A stretch of DNA of 64,000 nucleotides, from assembly GCF_039535475.1 (NCBI RefSeq), contig NZ_BAAAXG010000006.1, positions 62,001 through 126,000 of the forward strand. Reading direction: 5' to 3'. Origin of the DNA: Streptomyces showdoensis (GTDB lineage Bacteria; Actinomycetota; Actinomycetes; Streptomycetales; Streptomycetaceae). Numbering within the stretch: position 1 is the stretch's first letter; every line of letters starts with the position of its first letter. Both the position numbers and the translations under genes were made by a program. Below the pieces are notes generated by a model, which had not been told where the DNA came from, did not search any database, and saw only the letters and a program-made list of their open reading frames with translations. This document shows positions 54,226-60,754 of the stretch, one piece after another.

Positions 54226-55446
54226 GTGCCGCTCGCCTCGCTCGCCGACATCAGCATCAGCCGGTACGGCGCGGGCGTCCTGTTCATCTGGCGCGTCGAG
54301 GACGAGTCGGCGCGCCTCGCCAGCCTCCTCCAGCACGCCCAGCGCCTGGGCCGGGTGGGGGCCTTCGAGGAGGACCTCGTCACCGGTGGCATCACCTGGC
54401 ACAGCCAGCTGTACGAGCTCTTCGGCCGCGCGACGACGGAGCCGCCGGTCGCCCTGCGCGACCTCGCCGACCACGTCCACCCCGACGACGCCGCCACCGT
54501 CCGGCGCTTCCTCCAGAAGGTGCTGCACCAGCGACGGGTGGGCTCCGCCGCCTTCCGCATGCTCCGCCACGACGGCGTCACCCGGCACATCCGGGTGACC
54601 GCCGAACCCGCCCCGGGCGGCGACGGCGGTCTCCAGACCGTCCGGGGCGCGTACCAGGACATCTCGGCGCAGCACTGGACCGAGGTCGCCCTCACGGCCA
54701 CCCGCGACCGGCTGGCGGCGACGGAGGAGGCGGCCGAGGAACGCAACCGGCTCACCCTCCAGCTCCAGCACGCGATCATGCCGCCGGCCATGCCGCCGCT
54801 GGACGCGCCGGGACTCGACGTGGCCGTGCGCTACCGGCCCGCGGAGTCCGATTCCCTGGTCGGCGGCGACTGGTACGACGCGGTCGTGCTGCCGTCCAAG
54901 AAGGTGCTCCTGTGCGTCGGGGACGTGGCCGGCCACGGCGTGGAGGCCGCCACCGGCATGGTGGTGCTGCGCAACGCCCTGCGCGGCCTGGCCGTCACGG
55001 GCGCGGGCCCGGGGCAGCTGCTGTCCTGGCTCAACAGCGTCGCCCACCACCTCACCGCCCAGGTGACGGCCACCGCCGTCTGCGGCGTCTACGACCCGGA
55101 GAGCCGTACGCTGCGCTGGGCCCGCGCGGGACACCTCCCGCCGGTGCTGGTGCGCGGGGAGGATGCGCTCGACCTGCCGCTCCTGCGCGGGGTGCTGCTG
55201 GGAGCGCTCGCGGAGACCGAGTACGAGGAGGCGGAGCTGCGGCTCGAACCCGGCGACACGGTGCTGATGTACACCGACGGGCTCGTCGAGCGGCGCGACA
55301 CCGCCGTCCACGATTCCGTCGCCCAGCTGCTCGCCGTCGCCCGGCAGCGGTCCGACAGCCTCGAACACCGGCTGGACCAGCTGCTCGCGCGCAGCAAGTC
55401 GGACACGGACGACGACACGTGCGTGGTCGGCGTCCAGGTGTTCTGA
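54226..55446 (+). CDS. PAS-PP2C (SpoIIE) phosphatase reading frame, 3' part of the frameshifted gene
   Basis: The intact downstream frame could be made alone from an internal GTG (54226). It gives 406 residues: end of a first PAS, second PAS (about 30-150, QRLGRVGAFEEDLVTGGITW), a coiled linker, and SpoIIE PP2C (about 180-405) with all metal motifs: VGGDWYDAV, GDVAGHGVEAA, MYTDGLVER and DDDTCVVGV. Active phosphatase expected, target probably the STAS protein encoded 47 bases downstream. No good ribosome site is seen at 54226, so a fused product is more likely if the frameshift is not real. Confidence 0.55.
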   Translation: MPLASLADISISRYGAGVLFIWRVEDESARLASLLQHAQRLGRVGAFEEDLVTGGITWHSQLYELFGRATTEPPVALRDLADHVHPDDAATVRRFLQKVLHQRRVGSAAFRMLRHDGVTRHIRVTAEPAPGGDGGLQTVRGAYQDISAQHWTEVALTATRDRLAATEEAAEERNRLTLQLQHAIMPPAMPPLDAPGLDVAVRYRPAESDSLVGGDWYDAVVLPSKKVLLCVGDVAGHGVEAATGMVVLRNALRGLAVTGAGPGQLLSWLNSVAHHLTAQVTATAVCGVYDPESRTLRWARAGHLPPVLVRGEDALDLPLLRGVLLGALAETEYEEAELRLEPGDTVLMYTDGLVERRDTAVHDSVAQLLAVARQRSDSLEHRLDQLLARSKSDTDDDTCVVGVQVF

Positions 55447-55493
55447 CCCCGCCCGCCCCGAGACCGGCCCCTCCCCCACGGAAAGCAGGAGAC

Positions 55494-55862
55494 ATGTCCG
55501 AGCGTGAACCGAACCTTGATGTCGACGTCGAGATCCGCGACGGCCGCACGGCGGTGCTGACCGTGGCGGGCGAGCTGGACATGGAGACGGCCGACCGGCT
55601 CCAGGAGCTGCTGACGGAGCAGTTCGGTCAGGGGCGGCGCCGCCTCGTGCTGGACCTGTCCGCGCTCGACTTCATGGACTCCTCGGGGCTGAACGTCCTG
55701 ATCCGGGCGGTCAACAAGGCGCGGCAGAGCGACGGCGACCTGTACCTCGCCGCGCCGACCCCGGCCGTGCGCCGCATCCTGGAGATCACCGGCGTGACGA
55801 CGACCATCCCGCCGCACGACGCCGTGGCGGACGCGCTGGCCGCGGCCGGCGGCACGAGATAG
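55494..55862 (+). CDS. STAS anti-sigma factor antagonist
   Basis: A 122-residue anti-anti-sigma protein of SpoIIAA/RsbV type. DFMDSSGLNVLI carries the phosphorylatable Ser (63/64); LTVAGELDMETADRL is the first conserved segment. When unphosphorylated it would bind an RsbW-like kinase and free a sigma factor. AAGCAGGAG precedes the ATG. Lies directly after the ANTAR-GAF-PAS-PP2C gene, whose phosphatase is its likely activator. Confidence 0.92.
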   Translation: MSEREPNLDVDVEIRDGRTAVLTVAGELDMETADRLQELLTEQFGQGRRRLVLDLSALDFMDSSGLNVLIRAVNKARQSDGDLYLAAPTPAVRRILEITGVTTTIPPHDAVADALAAAGGTR

Positions 55863-55929
55863 CGGACGGACCGCCCGTTCCCGTGCACAGGGACCGGGCG
55901 CAGGGAAGAGGAAGAGGAAGAGGAAGACC

Positions 55930-57102
55930 GTGCGCGAGATCGCCGAGATCGAGCAGGCGCTCCGCCGGGCGGCCCCCCACCGGCTCGTGGGAGTCGTCGA
56001 GGACGCCCTCAGGGAGCACGGGGTGCTGCGGGTGGAGCTGCGCATGGCCGACTACGGCCTGCGGACGCTCCAGCTCGTCGGGGACGTTCCCGGGGCGGAC
56101 CCGTCGGTGCCGATCCACGACAGTCCCCAGGGGCGCGCCTTCGGTGCCCAGGAGCCGTACGTGGCCCGGGAGTCCGGGGCGCTCCGGCTCCACCTGCCCG
56201 TCACGGTCCGCGGGGACCGGCTGGGGGTGCTGACGGCCGAGCTGCCTCCGCGGGCCGACGTCGGGCAGCTGCTGCCGGGGCTCGCCCAGCTCTGCGAGGC
56301 GCTCGGCCACGAGATCCTGGTGGCGGAGCGCGACACGGACCTGTACGTCCTGGCGCGGCGCGCGACCCGGCTCACGCTCGCGGCGGAGATGCAGTGGCAG
56401 CTGCTGCCCGGCCGTTCCTGCGCCCGTCCCGAGTTCGCCCTGGCCGCCCATCTGGAGCCCGCCTACGCGATCTTCGGCGACAACTACGACTGGTCGGTCT
56501 CGGACGGCCGGCTGACGCTGACGGTCACCAACGGCATGGGAGAGGGCATCGAGGCCGCCCTGCTGACGAACCTCGCGATCAACGCGCTCCGCAACGCCCG
56601 CCGGGCCGGCCTCCCCCTGGCCGACCAGGCCGCGCTGGCGGACCAGGCCGTGTACGCCCAGTACCGGGGCGAGTCCTTCGTGTCGGTGCTGCTGCTCTGC
56701 TTCGACCTGGCCACGGGTGAGGTGGAGGCCGTGGACGCCGGCTCGCCCCGGCTGTGGCGACAGCGGGGACAGGCGGTGGAGCCGGTCGGCTTCGAGGCGC
56801 AGCTGCCCCTCGGCATGTTCGAGGAGACCGTGTACGTACCGGAGCGGTTCTCGGTGCGGCCGGGCGACCGGCTGCTGTTCGGGAGCGACGGCGTGTACGC
56901 GGCCGTCTCGCCGGCCGGGGAGAGCTACGGGGACCGGGCGCTGGCCCGCGCGCTGCGGGGGACGAGACTGCTGCCGCCCACGCACGTGCCGCAGGCGGTG
57001 CTCCGGGAGCTCGCCGCCCACCACGGCGGCAACCCGCTGGAGGACGACGCCCTGGTCGTGTGCCTCGACTGGCACGGCACCCCGTCAACAGTTGCCGTAT
57101 GA
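55930..57102 (+). CDS. GAF-PP2C-like phosphatase with altered second motif
   Basis: A 390-residue protein: N-terminal GAF-like sensor (about 1-140) and SpoIIE-type PP2C (about 150-385). FGDNYDW keeps Asp184 and Asp187; FGSDGVY and EDDALVVCLDW are intact; but the GDVxGHG motif reads TNGMGEG, with Asn201 in place of the metal-binding Asp. It may be weakly active or a binding protein. GTG start. A MarR-type dyad overlaps its stop codon. Paralogue of the gene at 57828. Confidence 0.85.
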   Translation: MREIAEIEQALRRAAPHRLVGVVEDALREHGVLRVELRMADYGLRTLQLVGDVPGADPSVPIHDSPQGRAFGAQEPYVARESGALRLHLPVTVRGDRLGVLTAELPPRADVGQLLPGLAQLCEALGHEILVAERDTDLYVLARRATRLTLAAEMQWQLLPGRSCARPEFALAAHLEPAYAIFGDNYDWSVSDGRLTLTVTNGMGEGIEAALLTNLAINALRNARRAGLPLADQAALADQAVYAQYRGESFVSVLLLCFDLATGEVEAVDAGSPRLWRQRGQAVEPVGFEAQLPLGMFEETVYVPERFSVRPGDRLLFGSDGVYAAVSPAGESYGDRALARALRGTRLLPPTHVPQAVLRELAAHHGGNPLEDDALVVCLDWHGTPSTVAV

Positions 57103-57109
57103 CAACTGT
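57088..57109. promoter_or_regulatory. ACAGTTG-N8-CAACTGT dyad, MarR-type site
   Basis: A 22-base dyad with perfect seven-base arms. Its core TTGCCGTATGACAA resembles the palindrome at 48817. It overlaps the stop of the GAF-PP2C-like gene and is followed by AT-richer, promoter-like sequence although no good gene starts downstream on this strand. Confidence 0.5.
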
Positions 57110-57219
57110 ATCCTTGGGGCAACAACCGGGCGGCGCCCGGAAGGACGCGTCGAGGACGACCAGAGGTGGCAATGAGGACATGGGGTGTGCGCCCGGCCGG
57201 AGCCGGCGGCGCGCGGGGG

Positions 57220-57732
57220 TCAGGCCGAACTGACGTCCTTCAGCGGAGTGCGGGCGCGTGACGAGGCGGCTGCTCCGCCCCCTCCCAGCGCGTCCTGGAA
57301 ACCCGTGAGCCCCCTCAGCAGCGCCTTGCGGCTCGTCGGCGACATGTCCGCGATGACCGCGAGCAGGGCCTCCTCGCGCTGGGCCCTGAGGTCCCGCAGG
57401 TACGCCTTGCCGTGCGCGGTCAGGTGCAGCTCCAGCTGCCGGCGGCTCACGGGGCTGGGCAGCCGCTGCACGAAGCCCAGCGCCTCCAGCCGGTCGCACA
57501 TGCGGCTCACCGAGGGCGGGGCGGAGCCGAGCAGCTCCCCCAGGGTGCGCAGGCTGATCCCCTCCTCGCGGTCCAGGCTGTACAGCACGCGCAGCTGACT
57601 CGCCGAGACGGGTGTCGACGACACCATGTCCCGGCCGCGCTCCCACAGCACCTCCAGCAGCTCGATGAGCTCCCGGGCGGACTCTGCCGCCCGCTGCGGC
57701 TCCCGTGGCGGCGGGGCGGAGTTGCTCGTCAT
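57220..57732 (-). CDS. MarR-family transcriptional regulator
   Basis: A 170-residue winged-helix repressor. Helices: ELIELLEVLWERGRDMVS, VSASQLRVLYSLDREEGISLRTLGELLGSAPPSVSRMCDRLEALGF (recognition helix SVSRMCDRLEA), wing SPVSRRQLELHLTAHG, C-terminal dimer helix. The ATG at 57732 is chosen over a long Arg-rich extension. Two dyads of TTG...CAA type within 9 kb are candidate sites. Inserted on the opposite strand between two PP2C-like paralogues. Confidence 0.9.
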   Translation of the reverse strand: MTSNSAPPPREPQRAAESARELIELLEVLWERGRDMVSSTPVSASQLRVLYSLDREEGISLRTLGELLGSAPPSVSRMCDRLEALGFVQRLPSPVSRRQLELHLTAHGKAYLRDLRAQREEALLAVIADMSPTSRKALLRGLTGFQDALGGGGAAASSRARTPLKDVSSA

Positions 57733-57827
57733 GCCTGCCGACCCTCCTCGGACGTCCGGGCCCGGGGACAGCGGCCTAGCGACGGACCGGTCATCTCCAC
57801 ATCTCTCCAGAAGGCGGTACGGATCCG

Positions 57828-59042
57828 GTGGATCGACACGTGACAGTGGAAGGCGCACTGCGCGGGGCGGCACCACACCTCCTCCTGGACTCCCTCCGTA
57901 CCAGTCTCGCGCGGCTGTACGCCGCGACCTCCGCCGATCTGCTGCTCGTCGACTACGGATGCACGAGCCTGCGCCCCGTGGAGCCCGTCCAGGCCCCTGC
58001 CGGGATCTCGCACACGCCCGTGGACGCGGGCCCCGCCGGCCGCGTCTTCCGCACCCAGCAACCATATCTTTTCCGTGATGTCGGGCCCACGGCGACCGTT
58101 TACCTGCCCATCACGGTCCGCGGAGAACGGTTCGGCGTCCTGGTCGTGGTCCTGCCCGCCGAGCGCTCCGCGCCGGAGACCACCGCGAGCCTCGCCCGGG
58201 TCGCCGAGACCCTCGGGCACGCCCTGCGCGTCGCCGACCGCCACACCGACCTGTACCGGCGCACCCGCAGGACGCACCCCCTCAGCATCGCGGGAGAGAT
58301 GCAGTGGGACACCCTGCCGGGCCGGGCCTGCGCCGGACCCGCCTTCGACCTCCACGCCCACTGGGAGCCCGCCTACGCCTCCGGGGGACACCTCCTCGAC
58401 TGGAGCGCCACCGAGCGCGAGCTCGTGATCGTCGTCGCCGACGGCGCCGGCCCCGGCACCCCGGCCGCCCTGGCGAGCACCCTCGCCCTGATGGCGGTCC
58501 GCAACGCCCGGCGGGCCGGGCTCGACCTGGTGGCCCAGGCCAGCCTCACCGACCAGGCGCTCTACGGGCAGTACCGCGGCCGGCACCCGCTCTCCGCCCT
58601 GCTGCTCCGCCTCGACCTCGCCACCGGCGAGGCCGAGGCGGTGGACGCCGGGTCGCCGACGCTCTGGCGCCTCCGCCCCACCGGGACCGAGCGCATCGAC
58701 CTGGACCGCCAACTGCCCCTGGGCATGTTCGAGGACACCGTCTACGCTCCCCAACGCCTGCGCCTCCTGCGCGGCGACCGGCTGGTCTTCGTCGCCCACG
58801 GCGCCGGGGAGCCGACGGCCGGCGGCGGGGACGAGGCACCGGACGGTCCCGTCGCCCGCGCCCTCACCGCCGTACGCCACCGGAAGGGCGCGGAGGTCCC
58901 CCGGGCCGTCGTACGGGCGCTGCGCGACGCCCGCCGTGGCGCGTCGGCCCCCGTCCTCGTACTCTGTCTCGACTGGCGCGGCCACCGGCCCGGCACGCCG
59001 GACGGGGGACGGCACGGGGCGACCGGGCCGGCGTCCCCTTGA
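57828..59042 (+). CDS. GAF-PP2C-like protein lacking metal ligands (pseudophosphatase)
   Basis: A 404-residue paralogue of the 55930 gene (GAF-like about 1-145, PP2C-like about 150-385; both share AGEMQW, NARRAGL, DQALYGQYRG and EAVDAGSP). The catalytic sites are lost: GGD is GGH (His188), TDG is AHG, and the final DD is SAP; only Asp205 in the DGAGPG motif remains. It probably senses or binds a partner rather than dephosphorylating it. GTG start, 95 bases from the MarR start on the other strand. Confidence 0.82.
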   Translation: MDRHVTVEGALRGAAPHLLLDSLRTSLARLYAATSADLLLVDYGCTSLRPVEPVQAPAGISHTPVDAGPAGRVFRTQQPYLFRDVGPTATVYLPITVRGERFGVLVVVLPAERSAPETTASLARVAETLGHALRVADRHTDLYRRTRRTHPLSIAGEMQWDTLPGRACAGPAFDLHAHWEPAYASGGHLLDWSATERELVIVVADGAGPGTPAALASTLALMAVRNARRAGLDLVAQASLTDQALYGQYRGRHPLSALLLRLDLATGEAEAVDAGSPTLWRLRPTGTERIDLDRQLPLGMFEDTVYAPQRLRLLRGDRLVFVAHGAGEPTAGGGDEAPDGPVARALTAVRHRKGAEVPRAVVRALRDARRGASAPVLVLCLDWRGHRPGTPDGGRHGATGPASP

Positions 59043-59154
59043 CGCTCTCCCCGCGGGGTGATCCGTGGGGCGTGCGGTGTGAGAACCATGAAGAGGGGAA
59101 AGGCGGGTACGAGGAACCCAGCCACCGGCCCAGGACGAGGGGAGCACCAGCGCC

Positions 59155-59640
59155 ATGACGGACGCGATCACCGCGGAGCGAGCGGTCCCGGAGCCCCTGC
59201 TGTCCGCGGGCGTCGTCTACGGCGACGCCTCCCGGGGCGGGGCGATCGCGTCGGCGCGTGCCTTCACGGCCGAATTCCTCGCGGCCGCCCCCGCCGTGCT
59301 GCGCGGACCCGTCGGCGACGAGCGCGTCGAGCTCGCACAGCTGGTGGTCAGCGAACTGGTGACCAACGCGATCCGGCACACCGCCGGCCCCTGTCGACTC
59401 CTGCTCGAACTGGGCCACGACGCGCTGGAGATCTCGGTCTTCGACCAGGAGGCCGCCGCTCCCGTACCCCGCGGGCACGACCCCCGCCGCATCGGCCAGC
59501 ACGGCGTCGAGATCGTCGTCGCCGTCTGCGAGAGCCTGACCGTGGAGCCCGCCCCCGCGGGGAAGCGGGTCCGCGCCCGCCTCTCCCTGCTGCCGGAGCC
59601 CGCCGACCCGGCGCCCCCGCGGAGCCGGCGAACGCCCTGA
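59155..59640 (+). CDS. RsbW-like ATP-binding protein (HATPase_c_2)
   Basis: A 161-residue serine-kinase-like GHKL protein. N box VVSELVTNAIRHT (Asn71), DQEAAAPVPRGHDP as the G1 region, and GQHGVEIVVAVCES as the G2-like segment. The family includes anti-sigma kinases that phosphorylate STAS partners. N-terminal 25 residues are variable. It could be the kinase for either STAS protein nearby. A bidirectional hairpin follows. A GGGTAC lies about 45 bases before the ATG but has a poor -35. Confidence 0.88.
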   Translation: MTDAITAERAVPEPLLSAGVVYGDASRGGAIASARAFTAEFLAAAPAVLRGPVGDERVELAQLVVSELVTNAIRHTAGPCRLLLELGHDALEISVFDQEAAAPVPRGHDPRRIGQHGVEIVVAVCESLTVEPAPAGKRVRARLSLLPEPADPAPPRSRRTP

Positions 59641-59675
59641 CGCACCGGCGGCCTCACCGGCCCGCCCCGCGCGGT

Positions 59676-59700
59676 ACGCCCCCCGGGGGCCGGGGGGCGT
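59676..59700. terminator. bidirectional hairpin terminator
   Basis: Arms of 11 bases (ACGCCCCCCGG 59676-59686 and its complement 59690-59700) around GGG, between convergent ATPase and Wbl genes. Confidence 0.8.
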
Positions 59701-59714
59701 GATCCTCCGGCCGG

Positions 59715-59975
59715 TCACCGGCGGTCGTCCGCCCGCAGACGCGCCCGGCGCGTCAGCGCGCGCCGCTCGGCCTCGGTCAGGCCGCCCCACACGCCCGACG
59801 GCGGGTGCGGCTGCTGCGCCAGGGCCGAGCGCAGGCACGGTTCGCGGACCGGGCAACGCCGGCAGACCCTCTTGGCCTCCTCCGCCTGGGCGAGCGCGGG
59901 GGCGCCGGTGCCCACCGGGAAGAACAGATCGGGGTCGACCTCCTGGCAGGCCGCGGCCGCACGCCAGCCGTCCAT
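59715..59975 (-). CDS. WhiB-like (Wbl) iron-sulfur transcription factor
   Basis: An 86-residue Wbl protein with the four cluster Cys (10, 38, 41, 47: C-x27-C-x2-C-x5-C), the turn GVWGG (61-65) and a basic C terminus (ERRALTRRARLRADDRR). Such proteins bind a [4Fe-4S] cluster and act with the principal sigma factor. AGGAGG precedes the ATG at 59975; the longer frame upstream is not supported. Which Wbl class it belongs to cannot be told from length alone. Confidence 0.92.
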   Translation of the reverse strand: MDGWRAAAACQEVDPDLFFPVGTGAPALAQAEEAKRVCRRCPVREPCLRSALAQQPHPPSGVWGGLTEAERRALTRRARLRADDRR

Positions 59976-60069
59976 ATGAGCCTCCTGGCACATGAGTGGG
60001 GATTCGTGTCCCCGTCCGCCTGACCGTTCGGCGAGCCGTGAAACCCGCACGGCGCCGCTCCGGCCCGCG

Positions 60070-60222
60070 TCACCGCGGACCACGCCGCGGACCGCGCGGG
60101 ACGGGCGCCACGCTCCACCACGCCATCGCCACACCGACACCGAACACCAGGACCAGCAAGACCGGCACGGCGGAATCCTTCCGGGAGCGGACCGCGTTCA
60201 GGCTGCGACTGACCCCGAACAC
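60070..60222 (-). CDS. possible 50-residue single-span membrane peptide
   Basis: A short frame with one membrane segment (AVPVLLVLVFGVGVAMAWW) between basic ends (SLNAVRSRKDS and RGPRRGPR). GTG 60222 or ATG 60261 could start it; GGGGGAAGG lies upstream of the GTG at a somewhat long distance. It occupies part of the 374-base gap between Wbl and STAS genes; the rest of that gap shows no other gene. Confidence 0.4.
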   Translation of the reverse strand: MFGVSRSLNAVRSRKDSAVPVLLVLVFGVGVAMAWWSVAPVPRGPRRGPR

Positions 60223-60349
60223 CCCGCCGAAACGCCTTCCCCCGTCATGAATCCGAAGCATCGGGGAACGCGGAAGGAGGGAGTGACGTCCACGCCTGTT
60301 CCCCAGGCTGGGCCCGTCCGCCAGTAGTCGCACACGGAGGAAGTCGAGG

Positions 60350-60754
60350 GTGTTCTCGGTCGAGGTCAGACAGGAGGAACGGGGCACGGTACTGGTGCTC
60401 CGCGGCGAGTTGGACTTCGACAGCGCCGTCCAACTGGACGAGGCGGGGCACCGGGGCCCGGGCGCCGCCGCGTCGGGGCCCGTCGTGGTGGACCTCGCCG
60501 CCCTGACCTTCTGCGACTCCAGCGGCATCAGCGCCCTGCTGAGGCTCTACCGGGACCTGTCCGCCCAGGGCAGGGCCCTCCGGCTCGCCGCCGTCCCGCC
60601 CACCGTCCGGCGGCTGTTCACCCTGACGGGCCTCGACCAGATCTTCACCGTGCACGCCGACGTGCACGAGGCACTCGCGGCGGCACCGGCCGGGCCGGAC
60701 ACCGCACCCGGAGCCGGAGCACCGGCGCCACAGAACAGGAAAGAGAGCGCATGA
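60350..60754 (+). CDS. STAS anti-sigma factor antagonist (second)
   Basis: A 134-residue STAS protein. FCDSSGISALLRLYRDLSAQG carries the phospho-Ser (57/58); VLRGELDFDSAVQLDEA is the first motif. A Pro/Ala-rich tail follows residue 110. GTG start with GGAGG upstream. The stop overlaps the next gene (ATGA), which encodes its probable phosphatase. Confidence 0.92.
   Translation: MFSVEVRQEERGTVLVLRGELDFDSAVQLDEAGHRGPGAAASGPVVVDLAALTFCDSSGISALLRLYRDLSAQGRALRLAAVPPTVRRLFTLTGLDQIFTVHADVHEALAAAPAGPDTAPGAGAPAPQNRKESA

Larger units (their letters stand above)
52953..55446 (+). pseudogene. ANTAR-GAF-PAS-PP2C regulator interrupted by a frameshift in a C7 tract
   Basis: GTG start overlaps the hybrid-kinase stop, so the gene is coupled to it. 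Frame 1 (from 52953) encodes AVSDTA repeats, an ANTAR RNA-binding helix (ALIELAKGVIVERLGCGPAQ, about 75-125) and GAF (about 150-310). At the seven-C run 53992-53998 the sense shifts: the expected HLDEAGKLVDFRIRHANAHF (PAS) continues in the +1 frame from 53998 to the stop at 55446, giving two PAS domains and an intact PP2C. Removing one C restores one open frame of about 830 codons. Unshifted, frame 1 turns into Arg/Pro-rich junk and runs in frame into the STAS gene. True frameshift, phase switching or sequencing error cannot be told apart here. Confidence 0.8.

Noticed and set aside
52953-55862. Single 969-residue ANTAR-to-STAS fusion protein
   Set aside because: The middle third is Arg/Pro junk while the PAS-PP2C sense lies in another frame; the in-frame join to STAS looks accidental.
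56754-57233. Small frame after the TTGCCGTATGACAA dyad (MTTVSLGQQ...)
   Set aside because: Uses codons rare for this genome (ACA, GTA, AGA, AAT); kept only as part of the orphan-promoter idea.
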